Origin: Blastocladiella emersonii ATCC 22665
Lineage: Eukaryota; Blastocladiomycota; Blastocladiomycetes; Blastocladiales; Blastocladiaceae
NCBI GenBank assembly: GCA_025594325.1
Contig: JANHCV010000015.1
Span: 930,001 to 994,000 of the forward strand
DNA length: 64,000 nucleotides
Direction of reading: 5' to 3'
The notes under the pieces: model-generated
The model's input: only the letters and a program-made list of their open reading frames with translations
The model's database searches: none
What the model was told of the DNA's origin: nothing
Program-made: the position numbers and the translations under genes
Shown: positions 11,372-21,790 of the stretch, piece by piece
How positions within the stretch are numbered: the stretch's first letter is position 1
Layout: every line of letters starts with the position of its first letter

Positions 11372-13204
11372 TCAATAATAGCCCCGGGCTTGCATCCGCT
11401 TGAACCCGTCAAGCGAAAGGTCCGTGCTGTAGTACGTCGCGCACGACAGATTGGGTAGCGCGCGAGTATCTAGGACATCGATGAGCGAGTCATCCAGCGC
11501 ATTGTCCGAGATCTTGAGTGTCTGGAGCGAGTCGGGCAGCGCGGCCACGAGGAGCGCAAAGGTTTCGTTGACCAACCCAGTCCGCTCAACGTCAAGTTCG
11601 ACAAGCGACGATGCGTCGCGTAGCCACACGACGAGCGCGTCGAGAACATGTTCGGAGAGTCGGAGGCTCGGAAGCTTGAGGTGCGTCATGGACGGAGCAT
11701 GGAGGCGGGCGAGTAGCCGCGAGATCACGTCGGGTCCGGGCTGGCAGTGGTCAAGCGAGAAGCTGGTTATGCTGGGCGGGAGCGTGTCGATGAACTCGAG
11801 CAGATTGAGCGTTGGTGTACTGCGGCCAGAAATCCGGAGGGAACGAAGCCCTGAAGCGCGCGCAAACAGCTGGCTGAGCGCGGCCGGAAGCTGGTGCACG
11901 TCGCCCGAAGCTAGAGACACGGCGAACTCTTGCAGCGAGGCTGGGAGGACTGTTAACGTAGACACTGCGTCGCCGGGAGGAATTTCCGGGGCCTTAAAGC
12001 GCTTGAGTCGCGGCAGCTGACGTTCCACGAACGCTGCCACGAACGCTGTACTGGGCATGGTTCCGGCCATGGAGAGATTCTCAGTAGAGTCGGGAATCGC
12101 TTTGACAACTGCGGCGAGCGAGTCTGCTGGCATGGAACAGCCCCCGACAGCGAGGCAGGTGAGGTTGAGAAGCAAGGGCAGGCGGCGGACAAGTGCTTGC
12201 GTGTCGGCATCACTGAGACTGTCGTTTGTTAGATCGAGCTCGAGTAGTGTGGTAGGTAGCCGATCGAAGACTGGCTGCAGTAAGGCGCCTGTCGACCGAC
12301 GATAGCCGGTGCAATCTGCCAGCGACAGGCGTTGAAGCTGTCGCGGGAGGCAGGCGCCCACCGCCTCAAGCGAAACGCGATTCACGTCGTTGCCGCTTAT
12401 GTCAAGACTGGTGAGCGAGCCAGGAAGCATCAGAGCCAAGCGGATGAGGGTCGAGGCACTCATGCCGCAGCAAGCGAGTGAGAGATCGGTTAGCGAAGCG
12501 TGCAGGCAGGGCAAGGGCTGAGTAAGTTGAATGATCCGGTTGGCGCTCAAGTTGAGCATTTTAACCGAAGCGGGAAGTCGCAGATGAAGCAAGTCTGCTC
12601 CGACAATATCGCACTGAATGAGCGAGATGGACTCCACACGCTGAGCCGGCGAGGCGAGCACGCACGAGAGCTCGTCGAGGCCAGCGGCGGTTACACGACG
12701 GTTCTCAAGCTTGACCTCACGGCACCGGCCGGCCGTAATATCGTCGGCCATTCGCGCGAGGGCTGCGTCGCCCGGTCCTACGCCGGGCGCCGGTGCTGGC
12801 TCATAAAGATCCAGTGCCACTTGAAGCTTGGGAAGCATGAAATGCGAAATGCGAATAGAGACAGCGTTTTCGCGCCAAAACGCGATCACGTCCTCGTGCC
12901 CGTTGAGCATGGCCTGCACAAAGTGTCCGCCCACGGCGTCTATGGAGAGGTTTGGTCCATCGACGTCATGCCAGAGCCGAAGCAGCTTGGCGTTACCGGA
13001 ACGCGTGGCATGTTCGATCGAGAGACTCGGAAAGGAGCGCAGAACCGTTCGTGCGACTCTCGGGGCTCGGACCCGCGGCATAACGCGCAAGTACGGCAGA
13101 ACGCCGCTGACGTCTTCGTCGCGGTTGCCGTGCAGGCGGACCGCGCGGACGAGGATGTCCTCGATGAGGTCGTCAACGTGGAGCCTGCGTTGCACCAAGT
13201 CCAT
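11372..13204 (-). CDS. Leucine-rich repeat protein (F-box-like/RNI type)
   Basis: A single exon of 610 residues. The N-terminus (DLVQRRLHVDDLIEDILVRA) looks like a degenerate F-box-type helix pair. From about residue 190 to the end there is a run of leucine-rich repeats, for example LQRLSLADCTGY, LTSLDISGNDVN, LLELDLTNDSLSDADTQALV, LVELDVERTGLVNETFALLV and LQTLKISDNALDDSLIDVL, typical of RNI-like solenoids. Such proteins usually act as binding platforms, often substrate adaptors of SCF ligases, but no partner can be read from the sequence. The next gene is tail-to-tail with the NOT4 end (74 bp). Function unassigned. Confidence 0.8.
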   Translation of the reverse strand: MDLVQRRLHVDDLIEDILVRAVRLHGNRDEDVSGVLPYLRVMPRVRAPRVARTVLRSFPSLSIEHATRSGNAKLLRLWHDVDGPNLSIDAVGGHFVQAMLNGHEDVIAFWRENAVSIRISHFMLPKLQVALDLYEPAPAPGVGPGDAALARMADDITAGRCREVKLENRRVTAAGLDELSCVLASPAQRVESISLIQCDIVGADLLHLRLPASVKMLNLSANRIIQLTQPLPCLHASLTDLSLACCGMSASTLIRLALMLPGSLTSLDISGNDVNRVSLEAVGACLPRQLQRLSLADCTGYRRSTGALLQPVFDRLPTTLLELDLTNDSLSDADTQALVRRLPLLLNLTCLAVGGCSMPADSLAAVVKAIPDSTENLSMAGTMPSTAFVAAFVERQLPRLKRFKAPEIPPGDAVSTLTVLPASLQEFAVSLASGDVHQLPAALSQLFARASGLRSLRISGRSTPTLNLLEFIDTLPPSITSFSLDHCQPGPDVISRLLARLHAPSMTHLKLPSLRLSEHVLDALVVWLRDASSLVELDVERTGLVNETFALLVAALPDSLQTLKISDNALDDSLIDVLDTRALPNLSCATYYSTDLSLDGFKRMQARGYY

Positions 13205-13371
13205 GATTCATTCGTTGCATCAGCGAGTGTGGGTTGGGGGAGTGAGCGAGCCAGGGGTGATCGCCGAGAAAGAAGGGCGCGTGGTTCAGAACCTCGGCCT
13301 GAGGAGCGCCACACGCGCTCGCTCCCCTCCAGTCAAAAAGTCAAGTCCAATCCACATTTTAGTCGAGTCTA

Positions 13372-14013
13372 TTACACGACGCGCAGCTTGCGCACGGTTC
13401 CGTCGAGCAGGTGCACCTCGACAGTCATTTTCTGATATTCCCAATCTCCACCGTCGACGCGCGCGAGCTTGGCGTCGACCTTGCCGATGCCGCGGTCGGC
13501 GGCCTTGATGTAGAAGCGCATCTTCATGGCAAAGTGTCCTGGCGCGGTCTCGGTGATGGTGTGCGGGACGTGGCGGGCGCGACGGTGCCGCTCGCCGTCC
13601 ACGTCCATGAGGCCCTTGAACTCGGTGCCGAGCAGGCTGGTGACGGCGGTGACGTTGCGCAGGCGCTCGACCGTCGTGGTGTAGACGTTGTTGGGCGACT
13701 TGGACGAGAAGAGGTCGTCGCCCAGCGCGTACAGGATCAGGCCGCCGACGCTGACGCCGAACAGGACGACGCCGACCTGGCCGCCGGTGCGGAAGAAGTT
13801 GTAGACGGACCGGCCCGCACGGGCGAGTGCTGGCGGGACCTGTGGCCGGCGCGACTTGGCGCCCGAGGCGGTCGCGGACGAGGCCGAGGATGACGACCGC
13901 GACGTGGCGAGGGCACGGGTCGGTGCGCGGCCGGGCGCCAGGCGCACTGCACCTAGTGCGGCGCGACGCGAGGCCGCCGCGACGGCGTGGACGCGACTTG
14001 CATTAGCTATCAT
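13372..14013 (-). CDS. TIM21: TIM21, mitochondrial TIM23-complex subunit
   Basis: A single exon of 213 residues. Tim21 links the TOM and TIM23 translocases and respiratory complexes at the inner membrane. The N-terminus is Arg/Ala/Ser-rich without acids (mitochondrial presequence). One transmembrane helix follows (VGVVLFGVSVGGLILYAL, about 86-103). The intermembrane-space domain contains the family block LLGTEFKGLMDVDGERHRR, then FYIKA, and WEYQKMTVEV near the C-terminus. Start chosen at the ATG before IANASRV; a longer open frame upstream to 14283 lacks presequence character and overlaps the divergent RpiB gene. Head-to-head with rpiB, 178 bp between starts. Confidence 0.9.
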   Translation of the reverse strand: MIANASRVHAVAAASRRAALGAVRLAPGRAPTRALATSRSSSSASSATASGAKSRRPQVPPALARAGRSVYNFFRTGGQVGVVLFGVSVGGLILYALGDDLFSSKSPNNVYTTTVERLRNVTAVTSLLGTEFKGLMDVDGERHRRARHVPHTITETAPGHFAMKMRFYIKAADRGIGKVDAKLARVDGGDWEYQKMTVEVHLLDGTVRKLRVV

Positions 14014-14191
14014 TTCGCACGTGACGGGGTTGCACGGCGGGAGAGAGAGCGCGTCGGGCGATCCCGCCGGGATTTCAACGCGGCGCGCCGTTTGCGCTGC
14101 GCTGCGGGCCGCTGTCTCCGCGCTCTCTCTCCCCGACGCTCGCTCCCGCTCCAACTCTAGGCTAAGCTCCGAAATCAATCCCACCGCCACC

Positions 14192-14942
14192 ATGTCGTCG
14201 ATCCTCCCCCGCGCCGTTGTCATCGGCTCCGACCACGCCGGCTTCGCCCTCAAGGAGGAGATCCGCGCCTTCATCGCGTCCAAGTTTGCGTCGATCCAGG
14301 TCGAGGATGTCGGCTGCTACACGGCCGAGCGCGTACGTTCGTTGCTCGAGAGATGCGGTGACGGCTGCCCTTGCTGACACGCGACCGGCCGCATCCAGGT
14401 CGACTACCCGACGTTCGGCAAGCTGGTCGGCACCAAGGTCTCCAAGGAGGTGACTGGTACGATCCCGCTGAGCCTCTCGAGCGAGCTTCAGGTCGGAGCT
14501 GACGCATGGACCATCGCCTGCACGTATAGAGCCCATGCCGTCGACGCTCGGCATCGTCGTGTGCGGCTCGGGCATCGGTATCAGCATCGCGGCCAACGTA
14601 CGTCGTCGGCGTGATCCGGCTCCACTCTCCCCCCATCGGCCGCTGACCCGCGTCCGATTGCGATCCACAGAAGGTCGAGGGTGTCCGCTGCGCCCTGTGC
14701 CACGACCACTACACGGGCAAGATGTCGCGCATGGTACGCTCCCTCTGTGTTAACAGCAGCAGACCCGATGACTGACATGCAGCGACTCGTAGCACAACAA
14801 CGCCAACGTGCTCGCCCTCGGCGGCCGCACCACGGGCGTCGACGTCGCCAAGGAGATTGTCGAGGCCTTCCTGACCACCGGGTTCGAGGGCGGCCGCCAC
14901 GGCGACCGCATCGCCATGCTCGGCAAGGACTCGTCGTGCTAA
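14192..14942 (+). CDS. rpiB: Ribose-5-phosphate isomerase B (RpiB/LacA family)
   Basis: Five small exons (14192-14332, 14399-14456, 14530-14597, 14671-14733, 14793-14942) encode 159 residues, the usual RpiB length. The enzyme interconverts ribose-5-phosphate and ribulose-5-phosphate in the pentose-phosphate pathway. Visible family motifs are GSDHAGFALKEEIR, DYPTFGKLVG, VVCGSGIGISIAANK with the catalytic Cys, GVRCALCHDHYTGKMSR, and HNNANVLALGGR. Exon 2 may instead end at 14449 with exon 3 starting at 14532, a three-residue change. RpiB is mainly bacterial and patchy in eukaryotes, where RpiA is commoner. Four introns show this copy is settled in the nuclear genome. Confidence 0.9.
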
Positions 14943-15015
14943 GCATTCGAGGAGTGGAGGTCGGTAGTATCATATCGTTTAATAGTAGCATCATGTTTTC
15001 GTCGCCAATGGGAGA

Positions 15016-15810
15016 TCACAGGGACTTGAAGTGCTTGGCGAGCGCGCTCTGGGCGTCCTCCTTGACCTCGCCCTTGGTCTCGTCTACAGCAGCACACGGG
15101 TCAGCAGAAGTGCAAGGAGAAGCCCGGACGATCAGCGTACCAAGAGCAGCGGCCAGCTTGGGCAGCACAAAGACCATGCCGAGCGACAGGAACGACATGA
15201 GCATCATGGGGTTCTGCAGCAGCGCGAGCGGGTTGAAGGCCTGGCGCTCGTCAAAGTAGGTGCGGCGCGCCGTTGCCGCCCACTCGACCTCGCCCGTGGT
15301 CGGCGAGAAGTCGAGCGGCTTGCCCGCGTACCGGTTACTGCGGTCCAGCGGCGACCACGCGGCGCGTGCACGCGTCCCGTCGGCGGGGACCGTGATGAGC
15401 AGGTCCCCGAACAGGAACTGCGGATGATCGAGCGAGACACGGTGGGTGCCAACGTCCAGCGCGCTACTCGGCGGGTGCAGAGCGTCAGCGTCTGCCTCAG
15501 CTCATGCGATTCGAGCCAGCGTACAGGTCAATGGCGCCAGCGGACGTCACAGGCGCCCAGCTCGTCATGTTGACGTAGACCTTGCCACCCGAGATAGGTG
15601 CTACACGCGTCGAGCACACGAATGAGCGCGGGTCCGGGAGGCGCAGCGGACGCGAGCCCTACCCTGGAGGAGGTCCTGGCTCACTGGCGGGACCACGCGC
15701 ACGCGGATCGTCTGGAGCTGCGCGGCCACTGCCGAGGTGAGGAGCGCCTGCACAAAGCTGGACGGCAGGGCGTTGATCTCGTCAGCGGATAGTGCAGCCG
15801 GTTGATGCAT
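15016..15810 (-). CDS. EMC7: EMC7, ER membrane protein complex subunit
   Basis: Exons 15810-15663, 15600-15525, 15463-15141 and 15083-15016 join in phase to 204 residues. EMC7 is the lumenal beta-sandwich subunit of the ER membrane protein complex, which inserts tail-anchored and multipass proteins. The match rests on the C-terminal half: VSLDHPQFLFGDLLITVPAD, then FNPLALLQNPMMLMSFLSLG leading into a helix ending VFVLPKLAAAL, then a short charged cytosolic tail. The three introns are 62, 61 and 57 bp. The start is uncertain. The family has a signal peptide, and a signal-like MKLAALLAALW begins at 15854 but does not splice in frame in any way I could find. The N-terminal 45 residues are therefore provisional. 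Confidence 0.78.
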
Positions 15811-16129
15811 GGGGCGGCCTACCAGAGGGCGGCCAGGAGCGCAGCAAGCTTCATGTGCATGGTGTTGATGCGTTGCAGGGTGCTTCTTGTGGGCCAAGCG
15901 AGCGTCGTCGTCGACACCTCGAGCGCGGGCGTCGGCGGCGGCGGCGTGGCGCACGGACACGTCGGTCGCGCGCGGCGCGGTCACCTGACGCTGTTTGGCG
16001 CCGATCCGCTCTTCTCGCGCTGTGATCTGCCCGCCCTCTCGTCACCAGTTGCCGACCGCGCCATCGCGGCAATCACGAAGCTTACTCTCTGCATCGCCGC
16101 CCTGCGACCCGACCGACGCGCCGGCCACC
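15811..16129. other. Divergent EMC7/YME1 spacer
   Basis: It holds both 5' flanks. A possible EMC7 signal-peptide exon (minus strand, 15854-15823) lies here but its phase does not fit. Nothing else recognised. Confidence 0.4.
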
Positions 16130-18340
16130 ATGATCCGCCACGCCGCGCCCATCCCGTGGTCCCGCGCTGCAACCGCGGCCCCGAGGCGCGCCATCTCGCT
16201 GGCGACCCGCTCTACCGCACCCTCGGTGTCCAAGATCGCTAGCCGTCATGCCGCCTCGGCCATCACCGGCCTCGATCGCGCCCTGCGACCGGCCACCCGC
16301 GGGCCCGCGCGCCACCTGTCGGGCTTCAACTTCCCGTCGCTCGGCCTGCCAAACCGCCGCCTCGAGCGCCTCGACTCGGAGGCGCAGGCCGCGCCACACG
16401 ACGCCGACGCCCAGGCCGCGCTGTACCGCGAGATCCTGCGCGTCAACGGCGACCCGCACGCCATCATCTCGCGCTTCGAGCAGTACCCGCGCGTCGCCGC
16501 CAACGACGATGCCGCCCGGTCCTACGTCATTGCCCTCACGCGCGCCGGCCTTTCGGACCGCGTCGTGCCCAAACTCCGCGCCTATCTGATCGCCAGCGGC
16601 GCGTCGCCACCGCCGGGTCTCGCCGCCGTCGCGCCTGCTGCGGCAGCGGGGCTCCAGAGCGCGCTGTACGCGGCAGCGGGATCGGGTGCTGGCGCAGGTA
16701 ACGCGTCACCAGTAGCGACCCTCGCGACACCGCCCGGGTTCACGCCCGACCAGCCCATCTACGTCCAGATGCGCGACAAGCCAGAGTTCTCGCTCAAGCG
16801 CGCCGCCTGGTCGTTTGTCCGCACCGCCGCCTGGGCCTTCTTCCTCCTCACTGGCGTCGGCCTCTTCTTCGACAGCCAGGGCGTCTTCAAGATCGGCGGC
16901 GCGGGTGGCGCAGCCGGCAGCGTCAACCCGTCCGAGGTCGACCCGCAGAGCATGCCCGCCGTGCGCCTGTCCGACGTGGCCGGCGTCGACGAGGCCAAGC
17001 ACGAGCTCGAGGAGATTGTCAGCTTCCTCAAGGACCCACAACGCTTCACCGGCCTCGGCGGCAAGATGCCGCGCGGCGTGCTGCTGACTGGGCCACCCGG
17101 GACCGGCAAGACACTGGTGCGTCGTCAACCAAGAGCGGGAGATCTCGGAGCAGTAACGCTGACAACCTTTTGCTTTTAGCTGGCGCGCGCGGTTGCGGGC
17201 GAGGCGGGCGTGCCCTTCTTCTTCATGTCAGGTTCCGAGTTCGACGAACTGTACGTTGGCGTCGGCGCGCGGCGCGTGCGTGAGCTGTTCGCCGCGGCCC
17301 GCCGCAAGTCGCCGTCCATCATCTTCATCGACGAGCTCGACGCCATCGGCGGCAAGCGCAACCCAAAGGACCAGAGCTACATGCGCCAGACGCTCAACCA
17401 GCTGCTCGTCGAGCTCGACGGCTTCTCGCAGACCGAGGGCGTCATCGTCATGGCCGCCACCAACTTCCCCGAGATGCTCGACAAGGCCCTGGTGCGCCCC
17501 GGCCGCTTCGACAAGCACGTCAACGTGCCGCTGCCCGACGTGCGCGGCCGCATGCACATCCTCGCCGTGCACCTCAAGAAGATGAGCGTCGACCCCGCCG
17601 TCGACGTGTCCGTGATTGCGCGCGGCACCCCCGGGTTCTCGGGCGCCGAGCTCGCCAACCTCGTGAACCAGGCCGCGCTGCAGGCCTCGCGCGAGGGGTG
17701 CACCGCCATTGAGCACCGCCACTTTGAGTTTGCCAAGGATAAGCTGATTATGGGCGCCGAGCGCAAGTCGGCCGTGATCACCGAGGCGTCGCGCAAGCTC
17801 ACAGCGTTCCACGAGGGCGGGCACGCGCTCGTCGCCATGTACACGGAGGGCGCCATGCCGCTGCACAAGGCCACCATCATGCCGCGCGGCCGCAGCCTCG
17901 GCATGACGGTGCAGCTGCCCGAAATGGACAAGGACAACTACACCAAGAAGGAGTACATGGCCATGATCGACGTGGCCATGGGCGGCCGCGCCGCCGAGGA
18001 GCTGCTGTTCGGGCCCGACAACGTCACGTCCGGCGCCCACAGCGACCTGCAGAACGCGACCGCCGTCGCGCGCAAGATGGTCACGGAGCTCGGCATGAGC
18101 GAGAAGGTCGGCCTCGTCGCGCTGCCCGACGACGAGCTCGCCAACATGTCGTCGGCGACCAAGCAGGCCGTCGAGCAGGAGATCAAGGCCACGGTCGAGC
18201 AGTCGTACACGCGAGCCAAGCAGCTCCTCCGCGCCCGCAAGGACGAGCTCACCCGCCTCGCTAACGCCCTCATCGAGTACGAGACCCTCACGCAGGAGGA
18301 GATGATGAACGCCGTGCGCGGGAAGCCCGTGCGGCCATGA
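16130..18340 (+). CDS. YME1: i-AAA mitochondrial protease YME1 (FtsH family)
   Basis: Two exons, 16130-17116 and 17180-18340, give 715 residues. YME1 is the ATP-dependent zinc metalloprotease of the inner membrane facing the intermembrane space. It degrades unassembled and damaged inner-membrane proteins. An Arg/Ala/Ser-rich presequence is followed by one transmembrane helix (about 228-246, [20 protein letters not shown]). The AAA module has Walker [10 protein letters not shown], split from LARA by the 63-bp intron, Walker [13 protein letters not shown], and the second region of homology ending RPGRF. The peptidase has the zinc site HEGGH (residues HExxH) and the third ligand in the [11 protein letters not shown] segment. 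Length and single membrane helix distinguish it from m-AAA proteases. The ORF could extend upstream to 15995, but 16130 starts the presequence. Confidence 0.95.
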
Positions 18341-18357
18341 AAACGATGGGAACCTGT

Positions 18358-18363
18358 AATAAA
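18358..18363 (+). promoter_or_regulatory. Poly(A) signal AATAAA after YME1
   Basis: A canonical AATAAA lies 18 bp after the YME1 stop, in the short spacer to the convergent GNAT gene. Confidence 0.55.
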
Positions 18364-18422
18364 CGCTCAAAATTTTGCATAGATCGAGGCAATAGCAGGT
18401 TCATTGGTGCATCCGTCCCACA

Positions 18423-19157
18423 TTACAGCTTCGCGGGACCCGTCGCATGCAGCGTGAGCGGCGGGAACTCGTTCGACAGATCGTAGTACATGACAAAAGC
18501 GTCCGTGAGCTCCTCGGTTTTGCCATCCGCGGCCAAAAGCCGGCCAACCTTGGGGATGCGGCCGACCTGCTGGAAGCCCAGGGAGCGCCAGAGCCGGACC
18601 GACGCGTCGTTGCTCACAAACACGAGGTTGAACACGCTGGCGCGGTAGCCCAGGGCCTTGGCGAGGCGCAGGTACGCGAGGGCCATGGCGCGGCCGACGC
18701 GCCGGCCGCGGTGGGCCGCCGCAACGATGAAGCCGCCGTTCGCGTTCATCGAGCAGCGACCGGGGTAGTTGGGCTTGATGTAGAAGGTTCCAGCGATGCT
18801 GGCGCGGATCTGGTCCATGTCCCAGCGCACGATGGTCGACCAAGACGGAGTCTCGTGCGAGGGCGGCACAAGCACGGCCAGGAACGCGGCCGCGCTCAGA
18901 AAGTAGGCCGCGAAACCGGCGGCGTCCAGGTGGTGCTCCTGCGGGTACGTGTTGCCCGCGGCGATCTCGGCATTGAGCAGGCCCTGGAGGTACGCGAAAA
19001 GCGGCGAGGTGTGCGGAAGCGACGAGGCCTCGACCCGCGCAATGGCGATGTCCTGGCCGCCCGCCGTCGGAGAAGGGAAGCGCAGCTGAGCAAGGACAGG
19101 CGAGAGGTTGATGCCGTCGACCTTGGGACCTGCGATCGCGCCGTACGCAGATGACAT
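18423..19157 (-). CDS. GNAT-family N-acetyltransferase
   Basis: A single exon of 244 residues from the ATG of MSSAYGAIAG (an in-frame ATG at 19196 would add 13). The C-terminal half has the acetyl-CoA site of GNAT enzymes: GGFIVAAAHRGRRVGRAMAL (motif A, R-x-x-R-x-G-R-A), then LGYRASVFNLVFVSNDASVR and LWRSLGFQQVGRIPKVGRL (motif B). The N-terminal part (TYPQEHHLDAAGFAAYFLSA) matches fungal proteins annotated only as acetyltransferases. Substrate unknown. Convergent with YME1, 82 bp between stops. Confidence 0.8.
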   Translation of the reverse strand: MSSAYGAIAGPKVDGINLSPVLAQLRFPSPTAGGQDIAIARVEASSLPHTSPLFAYLQGLLNAEIAAGNTYPQEHHLDAAGFAAYFLSAAAFLAVLVPPSHETPSWSTIVRWDMDQIRASIAGTFYIKPNYPGRCSMNANGGFIVAAAHRGRRVGRAMALAYLRLAKALGYRASVFNLVFVSNDASVRLWRSLGFQQVGRIPKVGRLLAADGKTEELTDAFVMYYDLSNEFPPLTLHATGPAKL

Positions 19158-19381
19158 GGTGAGAGTTAATGCGGGGACCGTCGTGGCAAAGTGCAAGAAG
19201 TTTGGCTGACCAGCAGCAAGGTTACATGAGACCGTGGTAGGGTAGATATCGAGAGCGAGGACGGATTCGCTCAGGGACGCGAGGGTTGCCGTGTTGCCGA
19301 CCCGACCCGACCCGCGTCAAGGGAACTGCCCGCGTCCCATCTCCGTGAGCGACGCGGTCCTAGTTCTCCCTCCCCGCCACC

Positions 19382-21222
19382 ATGAAAACGAATGAAAGTA
19401 GGCCGCCACACTCGGTGCACGAGCCGCTCGTAAGCTCGCCGCGCAGCGTCCGCGTGCTCGCGCTGCTCGTCGTGTTCCGGGTGTGGAACGCGCTCTCCAT
19501 CGCCACCTTCTTCAGCCCCGACGAGTACTGGCAGTCGCTCGAGATCGCGTATCTGGCCGTGTTTGGGCACGGCGCAGCTACTTGGGAATGGATGCCTGGA
19601 ATCCAGCTGCGCGGCTTCGCGCACCCGGCCATCTATGCCGCCGGCTACAAGGCGCTGGCGTGGTTGGGCATCGCTCAGTCCGATCTTCTGGTACTATCCA
19701 TGGTCTCTACCCGTCGAATTCGATGCTAAACCCGGTCTCTATTACCACAGATTGCGCTTCCAAGGGTCCAGCAAGGGATCCTCGCTGCTCTCGCCGACTA
19801 CATGACGTTCCGGCTCGCCCGCTCGGAGCACGGGCCGCGGACAGCGCGCTGGGCTCTCATCGCGTCATGCGCGTCGTGGTTCAACTGGTTCTCGCTCCCA
19901 CGTACGCTCGGAAACTCGCTCGAGGCAGTGTGCTTCACGGCGGCAGCGTACCACTGGTCTCGCCACAGCTTCACGATTGCGACGGCACTTCTCGGTCTGA
20001 CTGTGCTCTCGCGGCCGACAGCGGTCGTTATCGCCGCCTTGCTTGTCCTCGTTCGTCCGCCTCCGCAAGGACAGCGCGTCCGAGCGTTTGTAACCTTGAT
20101 TGCAGGCGCCATCCTGATCGTGTTGCTCTCAGCGATAGTGGACGGGATCGGTTACCGCATCGTTTACGACCACCTTGAGCAATCCCTGGCTGGCGCTGGA
20201 CCTGGTTCGCTCACGCGTGACGCGGGCTGGCCGCTCGTAGCGTGGAACTTTGTCCGCTTCAACATCGGACATGACATTGCGTCGTTTTACGGGACGCACC
20301 CGTGGCACTGGTACCTGAGCTCTGGCTGGCCAACGCTGCTTGGGCCGTACCTGCTGCTCCTACCCTGGTTTGCGGCCGACTGGGCACGCCACTGGACGGG
20401 CCGCTTGACGGTACTCGCTACGGTTGTCTACTCGCTGCTCGGCCACAAGGAGTTTCGCTTCCTGGCATGTGTCCTCCCGCTTGCACTGGTTGGCGTCGGA
20501 CGCGGTCTTGCGGCCGTGACGAGCGGTATCGCTCAGCGGGCGCCGTGGCGGTCAAGGGCGACACCTCGCCGCGCTCTGGTTCTTGTGGTTGCAATCGTGA
20601 GCAGCCTCCTCGCTGTGTACACAACACGATTGCACCAGCGCGGCGTCATGGACGCGTCGTGGCACTTGCGCCGCGTTGCCGCCAAGGATGCGACGGCAAG
20701 CGTGTACTGGATGGCCCCGTGCCACAGCGCGCCGCTTTACAGCTACATTGGGCGGCCGATCCGAACGGGCTGGTTGACATGCGAGCCACCAGTCCACCAC
20801 TCGGCGCAAAACGCGGACGAATATCAGGACGAGAGCGACGTATTCTACGCCAACGTCACGGCGGCCCTCGAACAGTGGCGGTGGTCCGAGCGCTGGCGAA
20901 CCGCTTCAGTGTACCTTCCGCGCAATGTCACCAACTCGCTGGTGCCCGATGCTCCCGCTTCTCATCTGGTCGTGTTCGACGCGCTGTGGCAGTCGCACCA
21001 GTCGGTCGGCGTGCTCACTCAGTACAAGGAGGTCCGCTTCTACTCCATCTCTGCTCCTGTCCCGGTGCACGCTAACGCTCGCGCTCCCGAGTGTAGTGCG
21101 GGCGGTACTTCAACTCGCACTGGCACGACGACGCACGACGGCGTGGGGATGTGGTCATCCTGTGCCGTCGTTCCCGAAACTCGACCACCTCCGTTCCAGA
21201 TTCTGCGCAGCATAATACATGA
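19382..21222 (+). CDS. GPI10: GPI mannosyltransferase III (GPI10/PIG-B)
   Basis: Three exons (19382-19690, 19751-21031, 21097-21222) join to 571 residues, the normal family size. The enzyme adds the third mannose to the GPI-anchor precursor in the ER lumen using dolichol-phosphate-mannose. The family hallmark FFSPDEYWQSLEIAY lies near the N-terminus. PRVQQGILAALADYMTF and NWFSLPRTLGNSLEA follow, with many hydrophobic helices and GHKEFRF. Intron 2 (21032-21096) was inferred because only after it does the conserved end RYFNSHWHDDARRRGDVVIL appear. Its donor GTCCGC is unusual while its acceptor GTGTAG and GCTAACG branch site are good. Confidence 0.9.
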
Positions 21223-21790
21223 GCGATTAGGCTTGATGGAGCACGCGCCGTGTGCGAGCAAGCGAGTGGCGCCGGCGACGCGGCACCAACGCGTCGATCA
21301 GGTCACGTGGGCTGCAGCAGCCGGGTGGCGTCGCTCGCGCACCCCTGGCCGCGGGCCTCGCCGCCACCCGCCCGCCCCCGCCGTTGCCCCCCTCTCGTCG
21401 CCTGCCCTCCTTCCCTCCCCTGGTCGCCCAGATCGCCGAGATTGCAACCTGCTCGCTGCAACGCACGCTATACCACCCTGCGGCCCCGAATTCCGGTGTC
21501 CCAGCTAGACGGCGACTTGGAGCGCCCCCGATTGATTCCCTCCCCTCCCGCGAGACTAGACGACTCGGATCACGTACGCTGCCCCTGTTGCCGATCCTGC
21601 GGGCATCCTGTCGTCGGGACTACAGGGCGATCTCTGCGGTGCCACCCTGGTCGCCGCGGACCCATCGCTTGCCCATTCCCCATCAGGAGGCGATGCGATG
21701 GCTGCTCACTGCCCAGGGACCGATCCTGCGATGCGAGTACGGGTTAACCGTAGCCTGTTACACTGTAGCCGTGATCCCTAACACCGTGCC
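21223..21790. other. Intergenic region, GPI10 to coiled-coil gene
   Basis: Pyrimidine-rich plus-strand sequence (about 21350-21440), as in a promoter and leader, with only short unconvincing ORFs. Confidence 0.45.

Noticed and set aside
13372-16130. A functional cluster of mitochondrial genes
   Set aside because: TIM21, YME1, ERAL1-like, OGDH and MIC10 are spread over 32 kb on both strands between unrelated genes. Chance suffices.
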